A stretch of DNA of 64,000 nucleotides from Marinobacterium sp. xm-d-530 (GTDB taxonomy: Bacteria; Pseudomonadota; Gammaproteobacteria; Pseudomonadales; Balneatricaceae), in assembly GCF_013283365.1 (NCBI RefSeq), contig NZ_WBYM01000005.1, positions 248,001-312,000 on the forward strand. Direction: 5' to 3'. The position numbers were made by a program, and so were the translations under genes. The notes under the pieces were generated by a model, which saw only the letters and a program-made list of their open reading frames with translations, was not told where the DNA came from and did no database searches. How positions within the stretch are numbered: the stretch's first letter is position 1; each line of letters starts with the position of its first letter. Positions 1-9,164 of the stretch are shown here, in pieces.

Positions 1-1
1 C

Positions 2-439
2 GCTCAACCCGACAACCTGAGCAAAAGCCTCTCATTTAAACCGATTACCCAATCTCCCTTAGTATTTATTGCACCGGCAGAGGCACAACCCAACTTACCC
101 AACAGCTCACCACAAAGCGTTGAGGATTGGCAGAGCACCCCTATGATTCTCTCTGAAGCGGGTGTTGCTCGAAGTCGGGTCGACGACTGGTTAAACGAGC
201 AAGGCATCACACCCAATATCTATGCTCAGGTTGCAGGTAACGAGGCGATCGTCAGCATGGTGAGCTTGGGGTTCGGCATTGGTGTCGTGCCCAAAATTGT
301 TTTGGATAACAGTCCACTGGTCGAGCGAATCAGAATACTGGATGTACAACCCGCTCTAAAACCCTATGAGATCGGACTATTTACACTAACACGTAGCTTA
401 AAAAACCCATTGATTGAAGCGTTCTGGGAGCTAAGCTAA
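2..439 (+). CDS. ilvY: LysR-family regulator IlvY, C-terminal part (5' end outside window)
   Basis: Partial gene: the frame is open from base 2 and ends at TAA 437-439, giving 145 residues of the effector-binding domain. The stretch GNEAIVSMVSLGFGIG followed by VLDNSP and the ending PLIEAFW closely resemble the C-terminus of E. coli IlvY, the activator of ilvC (ketol-acid reductoisomerase) that responds to acetolactate or acetohydroxybutyrate. The helix-turn-helix lies outside the window, and ilvC, usually divergent from ilvY, would also be to the left. The family is certain; the IlvY assignment rests on recalled family similarity. The stop overlaps the next start by one base (TAATG), so the two genes are probably translationally coupled. 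Confidence 0.82.
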   Translation, partial: AQPDNLSKSLSFKPITQSPLVFIAPAEAQPNLPNSSPQSVEDWQSTPMILSEAGVARSRVDDWLNEQGITPNIYAQVAGNEAIVSMVSLGFGIGVVPKIVLDNSPLVERIRILDVQPALKPYEIGLFTLTRSLKNPLIEAFWELS

Positions 440-1131
440 TGATGAAACTGATCGCTGTTGCATTTCTGCTTCTCACCACTCCTCTTCAAGCCGCCAGTTT
501 CAGGGAGACCTGGCAAGCACTGTTCAGTGAACAGTATTCAGAAGCTATCGCCGGTGCTCGTGATATTCAGCTCAATGAAGACCCCAGAGGCAATTTTCTG
601 TTTGGTTATATGTATCTGTTTGGTAAAGGGCTGGAACAAGATCCTGTTAAGGCTGAATCCTATTTCAAACGCGCCTCGGAGGCCGGCTTTAATGGTGCAA
701 CCTTTCGATTGGGAAAGATGTACCGGGAGGGACACCCTGGCGTACCGAAACAGACAGCACTGGCCTATCAGCTCATTTCACAAGCCGCTGAAAAAGGCGG
801 ACCCAACGCACAGTTCAACTTAGCGCAGATGGTCGAAAACGGGGAAGGTACCGAGATCGATTGGGAGAGAGCGTTTAAGCTATACCAAGGCGCAGCTTCC
901 AAAAAACACGCCTTCGCGCACTGGAATCTAGGCTACTACTACCTCACTGGAAGAGTCGTTGCTAAAGACGTCAATAAAGCGTCTGAACACTTTGAGACCG
1001 CCTTCAAGGAGGGATCTTCCAAATGGCTAGCAATTGAGATTAATAGGCGCTTGATTGAAGATATAGCCCCTGAGATTAGAGGGATACTAGAAGAACAACT
1101 CATCACCCTGTCTCGCAGCCCCCGTGACTGA
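439..1131 (+). CDS. Secreted Sel1-repeat (TPR-like) protein
   Basis: A 230-residue protein with an N-terminal signal peptide (hydrophobic residues 4-16, then PLQAA), so probably periplasmic. From about residue 50 it contains Sel1-like helical repeats: LFGYMYLFGKGL, then ATFRLGKMYREG, AQFNLAQMVENGEG and AHWNLGYYYLTG at roughly 36-residue spacing. Such solenoids bind proteins, and no enzyme domain is visible. It starts one base inside the ilvY stop and may be co-transcribed with it. The last two codons and the stop (CGT GAC TGA) lie in the left arm of an intergenic palindromic repeat, so the natural C-terminus may have been trimmed or replaced by repeat insertion. The specific role is unknown. 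Confidence 0.85.
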   Translation: MMKLIAVAFLLLTTPLQAASFRETWQALFSEQYSEAIAGARDIQLNEDPRGNFLFGYMYLFGKGLEQDPVKAESYFKRASEAGFNGATFRLGKMYREGHPGVPKQTALAYQLISQAAEKGGPNAQFNLAQMVENGEGTEIDWERAFKLYQGAASKKHAFAHWNLGYYYLTGRVVAKDVNKASEHFETAFKEGSSKWLAIEINRRLIEDIAPEIRGILEEQLITLSRSPRD

Positions 1132-1213
1132 CTTCAGTCTGTCATCGGCTCTATGAGCGTTTTCCAGACAACCCAATTAACCGGACAGCGGATGACAGGC
1201 TAAAGCCAGTCAC
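1124..1213. repeat. REP-like palindromic repeat, copy A
   Basis: Imperfect inverted repeat with 27-base arms at 1124-1150 and 1187-1213 and a 36-base spacer. The arms match at 23 of 27 positions. The core is GTGACTG(A/G)CTT...CTGTCATC(G/C)GCT facing its complement. The same arms recur at 1365-1454, 37837-37920 and 39898-39985. Copy A overlaps the 3' end of the Sel1 gene and supplies its stop codon. It behaves like the intergenic REP/BIME elements of gammaproteobacteria; no transposase is in the window. Confidence 0.8.
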
Positions 1214-1223
1214 CGGAAAACAA

Positions 1224-1250
1224 AAAGGGCCACCCTAACGGGTGACTTTA
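1224..1250. terminator. Decayed copy of the tRNA-Pro terminator hairpin
   Basis: The left half AAAGGGCCACCC and loop TAAC are identical to the intact terminator at 1464-1491. The right half reads GGGTGACTTTA instead of GGGTGGCCCTTT, so the stem is broken. The offset from the intact copy is 240 bases, the same as between repeat copies A and B (241). This shows that repeat plus terminator were duplicated together. It is probably non-functional. Confidence 0.6.
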
Positions 1251-1364
1251 TTCCTGTTGGAGCGATTTTGAGCACAGCGAAAAGTCGCGAATTTGAGATG
1301 AGAGGATTACGAAACAGATCCCTGTATTTCGCCCCTTCGGGGCCGCGCTTTGATCGCCTGCGAC
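1251..1364. other. Non-coding stretch with three successive hairpins
   Basis: No plausible gene on either strand. Three local stems can be read: GCGATTTT with AAAAGTCGC (1262-1288, one bulge), CGAAACAG with CTGTATTTCG (1310-1331) and GCCCC-TTC-GGGGC (1331-1343). Bases 1299-1309 (ATGAGAGGATT) are identical to 1509-1519, which encode the TPsiC arm region of tRNA-Pro, so part of this spacer may be a decayed tRNA copy. It could instead be a separate structured repeat or RNA. Function unknown. Confidence 0.45.
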
Positions 1365-1454
1365 GTGACTGACTTCAGTCTGTCATCGGCTTTATGAGCG
1401 TTTTCCAGAGGGTCCATTTAAGCCAACAGCGGATGACAGGCTAAAGCCAGTCAC
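1365..1454. repeat. REP-like palindromic repeat, copy B
   Basis: Second copy of the palindrome, with arms at 1365-1391 and 1428-1454. Its left arm is identical to that of copy A. The arms are close to copy A, whereas the spacer has diverged (CCAGAGGGTCC against CCAGACAACCC). Copies A and B are 241 bases apart and both are followed by the same terminator-like hairpin, so they form a tandem duplication of about 125 bases next to tRNA-Pro. Confidence 0.8.
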
Positions 1455-1463
1455 CAGAAACAC

Positions 1464-1491
1464 AAAGGGCCACCCTAACGGGTGGCCCTTT
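1464..1491 (-). terminator. Rho-independent terminator of tRNA-Pro
   Basis: Perfect 12-bp stem AAAGGGCCACCC / GGGTGGCCCTTT with a four-base loop, just downstream of the minus-strand tRNA. On that strand it is followed by GTGTTTC, a weak U-rich run. On the plus strand TGTGTTTG follows, so it may also stop rightward transcription from the Sel1 gene. Confidence 0.75.
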
Positions 1492-1500
1492 GTGTTTGTA

Positions 1501-1577
1501 TGGTCGGAATGAGAGGATTCGAACCTCCGACCCCCTGCACCCCATGCAGGTGCGCTACCAGGCTGCGCTACATTCCG
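1501..1577 (-). tRNA. tRNA-Pro (anticodon GGG)
   Basis: A 77-base tRNA on the minus strand that includes an encoded CCA (ACCA at 1501-1504). The acceptor stem is CGGAATG/CATTCCG, the D arm contains AGCGCAGCCTGGTAGCGCA, and the TPsiC arm has GGTTCGAATCC. The anticodon stem CCTGC/GCAGG encloses loop ATGGGGT, placing anticodon GGG at 1541-1543, which reads CCC and CCU. Overall it resembles E. coli proL. Confidence 0.96.
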
Positions 1578-1584
1578 GAAACTT

Positions 1585-1597
1585 GGCGCGCATGTTA
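1585..1597 (-). promoter_or_regulatory. Probable tRNA-Pro promoter -10 and GC-rich discriminator
   Basis: On the minus strand TAACAT (1592-1597) is followed by the pure-GC run GCGCGCC (1585-1591) just before the tRNA 5' end. A GC-rich discriminator is typical of stringently controlled stable-RNA promoters. No convincing -35 box is visible. Confidence 0.4.
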
Positions 1598-1622
1598 CAG
1601 GATGCGCTTTCGGGTTTAAAGC

Positions 1623-1970
1623 CTAGTTGGCGTTAATTCTCATCGATTTAAGAATATCTTCCAGCTCGGTAATCGATTGGCGAATCAACTGCTTATACCG
1701 CCCTTGATCATCGTGTGTATTACCTGCTGTCAGATACTGTTTTGCTCCAGCAATAGTAAGGCCTTGTTCGTAGAGAAGGCCCTTGATTTCACGAATCAGA
1801 AGAATGTCTTGGTGCTGATAGTAGCGGCGATTACTGCGTTTAACCGGCTCAATTTGTTCGAACTCTTGCTCCCAGTAGCGAAGCACATGAGGCTTTAGAT
1901 CACACAACTTGCTGACTTCACCAATCGTAAAGTAACGCTTGGTTGGGATGGTAGGAAGATCGCTCGACAT
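1623..1970 (-). CDS. MerR-family regulator downstream of ihfA
   Basis: A 115-residue protein. The MerR-type winged helix-turn-helix occupies residues 12-80: FTIGEVSKLCDLKPHVLRYW, then RSNRRYY and the wing helices. A short C-terminal helix could mediate dimerisation. There is no cysteine-rich metal site like that of MerR or CueR, so the effector is unknown. Its ATG overlaps the ihfA stop by one base (TAATG), placing it at the end of the thrS-to-ihfA operon. A small MerR gene after ihfA is a common arrangement in Pseudomonas and relatives. Confidence 0.9.
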   Translation of the reverse strand: MSSDLPTIPTKRYFTIGEVSKLCDLKPHVLRYWEQEFEQIEPVKRSNRRYYQHQDILLIREIKGLLYEQGLTIAGAKQYLTAGNTHDDQGRYKQLIRQSITELEDILKSMRINAN

Positions 1971-2272
1971 TATTGTTGCTTAGCTGAATGCAGCTCTACT
2001 CGCTCTTTAAGCTTTTGCCCCGGACGGAAGGTTACCACTCGACGGGCAGAGATAGGCACCTCTTCACCCGTCTTAGGGTTACGTCCAGGACGCTGTCGCT
2101 TATCGCGTAGATCAAAATTACCAAAACCCGAGAGTTTGACATGCTCGTTATGCGAAAGACTCTCTTTGATCTCATCGAACATCGATTCAACCATCTCTTT
2201 CGCTTCGCGTTTGTTTAGACCGAGTTCTTCAAAAAGACGCTCTGCCATATCCGCTTTGGTTAACGCACTCAT
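1970..2272 (-). CDS. ihfA: Integration host factor subunit alpha
   Basis: 100 residues, the usual IHF-alpha length. The HU/IHF fold is evident: [25 protein letters not shown] at the N-terminus, [21 protein letters not shown] in the DNA-bending arm, and [13 protein letters not shown] at the end. It pairs with IhfB to bend DNA in transcription, replication and recombination. It lies 20 bases after pheT, as in E. coli (pheS-pheT-ihfA), with Shine-Dalgarno AAAGGGG. Confidence 0.97.
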   Translation of the reverse strand: MSALTKADMAERLFEELGLNKREAKEMVESMFDEIKESLSHNEHVKLSGFGNFDLRDKRQRPGRNPKTGEEVPISARRVVTFRPGQKLKERVELHSAKQQ

Positions 2273-2292
2273 ACCAAACCCCTTTATTAGGC

Positions 2293-4671
2293 TTAATCTC
2301 GCAATACTGCACCTAGATCAGAGGTCAGTTTTTCAACGACCGCTTGCACTGATGCATTGATCTCTTCTTCGTTAAGAGTGCGCGATGGGTGCTGCCAGGT
2401 CAAGCCAAGAGCAAGACTTTTTTGTCCATCTTCAATACCTTGGCCGGTATATACGTCAAATAGGATGACCTCTTTTAGGAATTCACCGCCCTCTGACTGC
2501 GCAATAGAACGAACCGAGTCAAAGCTCACCTCTGCACCGATCACCATCGCTAAATCACGACGTGACTCTGGGAATTTAGAGAGGGATGCAAAACGAGGTA
2601 GACGCCCTTCCAACAGAGATGATAGCTTCATCTCGAATAGATAGACTGGACCTGCAAGATCTAAGCTCTTCTGTAAGCTTGGGTGCATCGCACCAACCCA
2701 ACCCACTGTCACGCCCGCTTTCTCAATGCGAGCTGACTGACCTGGGTGAAGGGCATGGTGAGTATCGGCAACCAGCTTAAACTGGCTCGCATCGCCACCC
2801 AAAGAAAACAAGGATTCCAGATCACCTTTGATATCAAAGAAATCGACCTTGTCACTCTTACCCATCCATGACTCGGGTGAACGGTTACCCGAAATAATAC
2901 CCGCTAGGCTGTTCTCTTGTTCAAGCTCATCACCATTGGCAATAAAACACTGACCAATCTCGAACAGACGCACTCGACTCTGTTGACGCGCTTGGTTATA
3001 AGCAACTGCTTTAGAGAGACCTGGCCAGATAGTGGTACGCATAACCGCCATTTCAGCAGAGATAGGGTTAGCAAGCGCTACCGCTTCATTCTGATCGTCA
3101 AACTGTTTTGCTAGACCCGCTTCGATGAAGCTGTAGGTAATCGCCTCTTGGTATCCACGAGAGACCAAATGACGACGCAGGGTGCTTGCCGTTAGTTTCG
3201 ACTCTTTGATTGAGGGCAGAGGAAGCTCGGCACGGGGTGTGTTAGACGGCAGATTGTTGTAGCCGTAAACGCGTGCAATCTCTTCAATCAGATCAACTTC
3301 GATGCTGATATCAAAACGGTAGCTAGGAACCGCAACCATCCATGAGCCATCGCCATTAGCACGCAACTGAAGACCTAGACGCGTTAGGATCTCTTCGATC
3401 TCTGCCGCTGGAATTTCAAGTGCCAACATATCAGTGACACGCTGGTGACGCAGTTCAAGTGCGACCGGCTTCGGCAAGTTCGTTTCAGATACAGCCTGGA
3501 TAACCGGACCAACCTCACCACCGACAATATCAATCAGCAAGGCTGTCGCACGCTCAATAGCACGCGCCTGTAACTGCCAATCAACACCACGTTCGTAACG
3601 GTGGGATGCATCCGTATGCAGACCATAGTTTCGTGCGCGACCTGCAATCGCGATAGGGTCAAAGTAGGCACACTCAAGCAGAATATCTTTACTCTCTTCA
3701 GAGACTTCAGAGTTACCGCCCCCCATGATGCCCGCCATCGCAATTGCTTTATTGTGATCGGCAATCACTAGCGTATCAGCGTTCAGCTTAATCTCACTGC
3801 CATCAAGCAGTGTTAGCGCTTCGCCCTGCTCGGCCATGCGAACACGAATACCACCTTCAATCTTATTCAGATCAAAAGCGTGCATTGGCTGCCCTAACTC
3901 AAGCAACACATAGTTGGTAACATCGACAACAGGATCGATAGAGCGAACGCCAGAACGTTCTAAACGCTCAACCATCCAACGTGGCGTCTGTGCATTGATA
4001 TCGATGCCACGAATGACACGACCCAAGTAGCGAGGGCAAGCTGAAGCGGCTTCTAACTCGATCGAAACGGTATCACCAATGGTTGCTGCAACAGCAGAGC
4101 AATCGATCTCAGCCACAGCGGCTTTATTCAATACACCCACTTCACGAGCCATACCGACCATACCTAGGCAGTCACCACGGTTAGGCGTCAAATCGACATC
4201 GATAATCATATCTTCAAGATTAAGGTAGTCACGGACACTCTGACCGACTGGAGCATCGGCTGGAAGCTCCATGATGCCGCCATGATCATCCGATAGGCCT
4301 AGCTCATCTTCAGCACAGAGCATACCCATGGATTCAACACCACGTAGCTTGGCTTTTTTAATCTTAAAGTTACCCGGTAGAACGGCACCGACCGTTGCAA
4401 AAGCGGTCTTGATTCCAGCACGGGCGTTGGGGGCACCACACACCACTTGGAAGGTCTCACTACCGTCACTTACCTGACATACGCGCAGTTTATCGGCATC
4501 TGGGTGCTGCTCGGCACTCAGAACTTCACCCACAACCACACCGGAAAACTCTTTGGCAACCGACTCAATCTCATCAACTTCTAAACCCGCAAGGCTGAGT
4601 TGATCCGCTAAACCCTGCGTATCGATGGCAGGCTGAACCAGTTCACGTAACCACTGTTCACTGAATTTCAT
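2293..4671 (-). CDS. pheT: Phenylalanyl-tRNA synthetase beta subunit
   Basis: 792 residues (E. coli 795). Domains in order: a tRNA-binding OB fold at about 39-150 ([21 protein letters not shown]), the B3/B4 editing domain in the middle, B5, and a C-terminal ferredoxin-like anticodon-binding domain over the last 95 residues ([16 protein letters not shown]). With PheS it forms the alpha2-beta2 enzyme that charges tRNA-Phe; beta carries editing and tRNA binding. It begins about 30 bases after pheS. Confidence 0.98.
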   Translation of the reverse strand: MKFSEQWLRELVQPAIDTQGLADQLSLAGLEVDEIESVAKEFSGVVVGEVLSAEQHPDADKLRVCQVSDGSETFQVVCGAPNARAGIKTAFATVGAVLPGNFKIKKAKLRGVESMGMLCAEDELGLSDDHGGIMELPADAPVGQSVRDYLNLEDMIIDVDLTPNRGDCLGMVGMAREVGVLNKAAVAEIDCSAVAATIGDTVSIELEAASACPRYLGRVIRGIDINAQTPRWMVERLERSGVRSIDPVVDVTNYVLLELGQPMHAFDLNKIEGGIRVRMAEQGEALTLLDGSEIKLNADTLVIADHNKAIAMAGIMGGGNSEVSEESKDILLECAYFDPIAIAGRARNYGLHTDASHRYERGVDWQLQARAIERATALLIDIVGGEVGPVIQAVSETNLPKPVALELRHQRVTDMLALEIPAAEIEEILTRLGLQLRANGDGSWMVAVPSYRFDISIEVDLIEEIARVYGYNNLPSNTPRAELPLPSIKESKLTASTLRRHLVSRGYQEAITYSFIEAGLAKQFDDQNEAVALANPISAEMAVMRTTIWPGLSKAVAYNQARQQSRVRLFEIGQCFIANGDELEQENSLAGIISGNRSPESWMGKSDKVDFFDIKGDLESLFSLGGDASQFKLVADTHHALHPGQSARIEKAGVTVGWVGAMHPSLQKSLDLAGPVYLFEMKLSSLLEGRLPRFASLSKFPESRRDLAMVIGAEVSFDSVRSIAQSEGGEFLKEVILFDVYTGQGIEDGQKSLALGLTWQHPSRTLNEEEINASVQAVVEKLTSDLGAVLRD

Positions 4672-4702
4672 AGTTAAATACTCTCGTCTGCTATCGGCTG
4701 AA

Positions 4703-5686
<984 letters not shown>

Positions 5687-5711
5687 TTACGGCTCCACTC
5701 TCTGGGTCCAA

Positions 5712-5750
5712 ATACAAAAATAGGGGAAGAGCGAGCACCCTTCCCCTATC
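5712..5750 (-). terminator. Terminator/attenuator between rplT and pheS
   Basis: On the minus strand the stem ATAGGGGAAG / CTTCCCCTAT is followed by TTTTTGTATTT, an excellent intrinsic terminator, about 40 bases after the rplT stop and 30 bases before the pheS start. E. coli has a pheM leader-attenuator at this place. I find no Phe-rich leader peptide here, so it may be a simple partial terminator or work by another mechanism. Confidence 0.85.
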
Positions 5751-5788
5751 TGAGTCGATCAATTCATCACCCTAGGGTGACGATTGTC

Positions 5789-6145
5789 TTAGGCTAGTGC
5801 TGCTTTTGCTTTTTCAACAACAGCGGTAAACGCTGTTTGCTGATGCACTGCCAGATCAGCCAGTACCTTACGGTCGATCTCAACGTTAGCCTTTTTAAGG
5901 CCAGCGATCAGACGGCTGTACGACAAACCATTGATGCGAGCTGCTGCGTTAATACGAGCAATCCACAGAGCACGGAACTGACGTTTGCGCTGACGGCGGT
6001 CACGGTAAGCGTACTGACCCGCTTTGATGACAGCTTGTTTGGCTACGCGGAATACACGACTACGAGCGCCGTAGTAACCTTTAGCCTGTTTCAATACTTT
6101 TTTATGACGTGCACGAGCTTGTACACCACGTTTTACGCGAGGCAT
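5789..6145 (-). CDS. rplT: 50S ribosomal protein L20
   Basis: 118 residues, the usual length. Basic N-terminal extension ([19 protein letters not shown]) followed by the conserved [17 protein letters not shown] and the globular RNA-binding part. It is an early-assembly protein binding 23S rRNA, and in enterobacteria also the translational repressor of rpmI-rplT. It follows rpmI by 32 bases. Confidence 0.98.
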   Translation of the reverse strand: MPRVKRGVQARARHKKVLKQAKGYYGARSRVFRVAKQAVIKAGQYAYRDRRQRKRQFRALWIARINAAARINGLSYSRLIAGLKKANVEIDRKVLADLAVHQQTAFTAVVEKAKAALA

Positions 6146-6177
6146 GGTAACTCCTTCTTAATCCTATTCGTAACCAA

Positions 6178-6372
6178 TTAAATGTATGGAAGCATGCGCT
6201 TAACCAGAGCCTGGTCAGCTGCATGTACCTGAAGCATTGGGCGTAGCTGACGCTTACGCTTAGTAGTCTTCTTGGTCAGAATGTGACTTTTGAAGGCTTG
6301 CTTGTGCTTGAAGCCATTAGCAGTCTTCTTGAAACGCTTTGCCGCACCGCGGACAGATTTAATCTTTGGCAT
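6178..6372 (-). CDS. rpmI: 50S ribosomal protein L35
   Basis: 64 residues, very basic: [20 protein letters not shown] at the N-terminus, then [15 protein letters not shown], which is diagnostic of L35. It sits between infC and rplT in the IF3-L35-L20 operon. The 94-base gap upstream contains a hairpin that may take part in feedback by L20. Confidence 0.98.
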   Translation of the reverse strand: MPKIKSVRGAAKRFKKTANGFKHKQAFKSHILTKKTTKRKRQLRPMLQVHAADQALVKRMLPYI

Positions 6373-6417
6373 TTACTTTCTCCACGCATTCGTTAGTTAT
6401 CTGTTGGAACGAACAAA

Positions 6418-6450
6418 ACCTGCAACACCATACTGGATGGCACGGCAGGT
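6418..6450 (-). promoter_or_regulatory. Hairpin in the infC-rpmI gap, candidate L20 control element
   Basis: On the minus strand ACCTGC and GCAGGT enclose an inner stem GCCAT-CCAGT-ATGGT, and the outer stem is followed by TTTTGTTCGTT. It lies about 45 bases before the rpmI start. In E. coli, L20 represses rpmI by binding an RNA fold in this region; this hairpin could be its counterpart or a weak attenuator. Placement and pairing are seen; the function is inferred. Confidence 0.45.
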
Positions 6451-6466
6451 CTTAGTTTGGAACCAA

Positions 6467-7000
6467 CTACTTTTTCTTAGGAGCTATGACCATGACCATC
6501 TGACGACCTTCAAGTTTAGGACGAGCTTCAACAGTACCGTAGTCTGCCAAATCCGTTTCAACTCGATTAAGAAGCTCCATTCCGAGCTCCTGGTGCGCCA
6601 TCTCACGACCGCGGAAGCGAATCGTAATCTTGGTCTTATCTCCACCTTCTAGGAAACGTATCAGGTTGCGTAGTTTTACCTGATAATCCCCCACATCAGT
6701 CCCTGGACGGAACTTAATCTCTTTAACCTGCATCTGAGTCTGTTTCTTCTTAGCCTCATTTGCACGTTTTTTCTGGTCGTAAAGGTGTTTACCGTAGTCC
6801 ATCACCTTACAGACGATTGGGTCGGAATCGGAGATCTGTACTAGATCCAATCCTGCCTCTTCAGCCGCACGAAGCGCTTCATTAAGGCTTACAACACCAA
6901 CCTGCTCTCCGTCAGCGCCGATTAAACGACACTCACGAGCTCGAATATTTTCATTAATTGGCGGCAAATTCTTTTGACCGCGCTTGTTATCACGCTTGAT
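6467..7000 (-). CDS. infC: Translation initiation factor IF-3, AUC start codon
   Basis: 177 residues if started at ATC 6998-7000. No ATG exists between the in-frame stop upstream (TAG, 7017-7019) and the conserved [10 protein letters not shown]. Starting at the first conventional alternative codon (TTG, 6965-6967) would remove the basic N-terminus [10 protein letters not shown] that matches E. coli KGGKRVQTARPN. Shine-Dalgarno TAGGAG lies nine bases before ATC. E. coli infC uses AUU, and IF-3 represses its own mRNA by rejecting such codons. The N-domain, the lysine-rich linker and the C-domain ([21 protein letters not shown]) are all present. It lies 23 bases after thrS. Confidence 0.95.
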   Translation of the reverse strand: MKRDNKRGQKNLPPINENIRARECRLIGADGEQVGVVSLNEALRAAEEAGLDLVQISDSDPIVCKVMDYGKHLYDQKKRANEAKKKQTQMQVKEIKFRPGTDVGDYQVKLRNLIRFLEGGDKTKITIRFRGREMAHQELGMELLNRVETDLADYGTVEARPKLEGRQMVMVIAPKKK

Positions 7001-7023
7001 AGCTAGTTTCTCCTAAAGCGTTT

Positions 7024-8940
7024 TTATTCGCTGCGACCTTTGCGATTATTCTCTTGAATCAACAAGTTAGCAAAGTCTTCAACACTAAATACACCCATAT
7101 CTTCACCTGTGCGTGTGCGTACAGCAACGCTGCCAGATTCAACTTCTTTATCGCCGATTACTAGAAGATAAGGGATTTTCTGTAGAGTGCGCTCGCGGAT
7201 TTTAAAGCCGATCTTCTCATTTCTCAAGTCCGAAATTGCTCTAATACCGCTATTTTGCAGCTTAGATACCACTTCATTGACAAAATCTGACTGTTTATCC
7301 GTGATATTCATGACGGCAACCTGCACTGGAGACAACCAAGTCGGCAGCGCCCCCGCGTAGTGCTCAATCAAAATACCGATAAATCGCTCAAACGAACCTA
7401 GAATCGCACGGTGCAACATAACCGGTGTTTCACGATCGCCCTTCTCGTTAACAAACTGAGCATCGAGTCGACCCGGCATCGAGAAGTCGACCTGAATCGT
7501 TCCACACTGCCAAACACGACCCAGACAGTCACGTAGTGAGAATTCAATCTTAGGACCGTAGAAGGCACCTTCACCAGGCAGTTCTTCCCAATTCAGACCC
7601 GCTGCGTCCAAAGCATCAGCCAACGCCTTTTCAGCTTTATCCCAAACTTCATCAGAACCGACACGCTGCTCAGGACGAGTAGAGAGTTTGTAAATAATGT
7701 CGCTGAATCCGAAATCAGTGTAGACCTCATGTAGGAAGTCGATGAATTCAGCCACCTCAGATTGAATAGAGTCCTCAGCACAGAAAGTGTGACCATCATC
7801 TTGAACGAAGCCACGAACACGCATGATACCGTGCAGTGCACCAGATGGCTCATTGCGGTGACACGAGCCAAATTCAGCCATACGCAAAGGTAGGTCACGG
7901 TATGAACGCAATCCCTGGTTGAATACTTGAATGTGACATGGGCAGTTCATCGGCTTAACGGCAAAGTCACGGCTCTCAGAGTGGGTCGTGAACATCTGCT
8001 CTTGGAACTTATCCCAGTGACCTGATTTTTCCCACAGAGTACGTTCAACCACCTGCGGTGTCTTGATCTCTTGGTAGCCACGTTTGCGCTGCTGTTCACG
8101 CATGTACTGTTCCACTGCCTGCCAAAGAGTCCAGCCATTCGGATGCCAAAACACCATACCTGGTGCTTCTTCCTGAAGATGGAACAGATTCAACTGCTTA
8201 CCGAGTTTACGGTGGTCACGCTTCTCTGCCTCTTCAAGGCGGTGCAAGTAGGCTTTAAGGTCTTTCTTGTCACCCCAAGCTGTGCCGTAGATACGAGTTA
8301 GCTGCTCGTTTTTAACGTCACCGCGCCAGTAAGCGCCAGCCACTTTCATCAGTTTGAAAACTTTTAGGTGGCCCGTATTAGGCACGTGAGGGCCACGACA
8401 TAGATCGATGAAATCACCCTGCTTGTAGAACGAAAGATCCTCTTCACCAGGAATCGATTCAATGATCTCGACCTTGTACTTCTCGCCCATCGCTTCGAAC
8501 ATTTTCACTGCGTCTGAACGACTCATAACTGAGCGCTCAACAGGAAGGTTCGACTTAGCCAGTTCCGCCATGCGCTTCTCGATCTTCTCTAGATCTTCTG
8601 GCGTAAATGGACGCTCATAAGCAAAATCGTAGTAGAAACCGTCATCGATCGTTGGACCGATCGTCACTTGAGCACCAGGGAAAAGATCTTGAACAGCCAT
8701 CGCCATCAAGTGCGCAGTTGAGTGACGAATGATATCGACACCCTCTTCATCGCGCGCCGTGATAAGAGAGACGTCTGCATCCGCCTCGATGACAAAAGAG
8801 GTATCAACCAATTCACCATTCACTCGACCGGCAAGGGTAGCTTTCGCTAGACCTGGGCCGATATCAGACGCCAGATCAAAAACAGACAGTGGCTGATCGA
8901 ATTCACGTTTACTTGAATCAGGAAGAGTAATAACAGGCAT
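7024..8940 (-). CDS. thrS: Threonyl-tRNA synthetase
   Basis: 638 residues (E. coli 642). TGS domain at 1-61; editing domain with H73 and H77 in RHSTAHLM; class II core with the zinc ligands in MNCPCH, in the histidine of SALHGIMR-like [12 protein letters not shown], and in PVMLHRA; C-terminal anticodon-binding domain from about 535 ([12 protein letters not shown]). It charges tRNA-Thr and clears Ser-tRNA-Thr. First gene of the thrS-infC-rpmI-rplT-pheST-ihfA-merR run. E. coli ThrRS represses its own translation through a tRNA-like leader; a 95-base leader is available here, but I could not recognise a tRNA-Thr mimic in it. Confidence 0.98.
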   Translation of the reverse strand: MPVITLPDSSKREFDQPLSVFDLASDIGPGLAKATLAGRVNGELVDTSFVIEADADVSLITARDEEGVDIIRHSTAHLMAMAVQDLFPGAQVTIGPTIDDGFYYDFAYERPFTPEDLEKIEKRMAELAKSNLPVERSVMSRSDAVKMFEAMGEKYKVEIIESIPGEEDLSFYKQGDFIDLCRGPHVPNTGHLKVFKLMKVAGAYWRGDVKNEQLTRIYGTAWGDKKDLKAYLHRLEEAEKRDHRKLGKQLNLFHLQEEAPGMVFWHPNGWTLWQAVEQYMREQQRKRGYQEIKTPQVVERTLWEKSGHWDKFQEQMFTTHSESRDFAVKPMNCPCHIQVFNQGLRSYRDLPLRMAEFGSCHRNEPSGALHGIMRVRGFVQDDGHTFCAEDSIQSEVAEFIDFLHEVYTDFGFSDIIYKLSTRPEQRVGSDEVWDKAEKALADALDAAGLNWEELPGEGAFYGPKIEFSLRDCLGRVWQCGTIQVDFSMPGRLDAQFVNEKGDRETPVMLHRAILGSFERFIGILIEHYAGALPTWLSPVQVAVMNITDKQSDFVNEVVSKLQNSGIRAISDLRNEKIGFKIRERTLQKIPYLLVIGDKEVESGSVAVRTRTGEDMGVFSVEDFANLLIQENNRKGRSE

Positions 8941-9035
8941 TTATAGATCCTAGTGCTCAGTGGTGACCCATACGACAGGCCACGTAAGTTATGTGCGAAC
9001 GACTCAGTCGAAGCGCGTTTCAATTGAAGGGCAGT

Positions 9036-9041
9036 ATTATA
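9036..9041 (-). promoter_or_regulatory. Candidate -10 box for the thrS operon
   Basis: A perfect TATAAT on the minus strand, 96 bases before the thrS ATG. The -35 position has only a weak TGGAGA. The untranslated leader would be about 90 bases, long enough for an autoregulatory structure. The region 8941-9164 holds no gene and must also carry the promoter of the divergent sensor kinase. Confidence 0.4.
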
Positions 9042-9164
9042 CAGATCTAACCAACCAGTCTCCACCCTGATCCGGCTTAAAACCCAATGGTTAGCCACGA
9101 AGTGACTGATTTTTATCAAGCATCGTGGCATCATTGCGACAACAAAAATGATAAGAGTACAGGG

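Noticed and set aside
458-823. A 121-codon frame inside the Sel1 gene
   Set aside because: The +1 shadow of a repeat protein with a clear signal peptide in the main frame.
8941-9035. tRNA-Thr-like operator in the thrS leader
   Set aside because: The leader is long enough, but I could not draw an anticodon-arm mimic; left as an open possibility only.
9087-9164. N-terminal extension of the sensor kinase from ATG 9087
   Set aside because: Adds 26 polar residues before TM1, unlike the family; ATG 9165 gives the normal topology.
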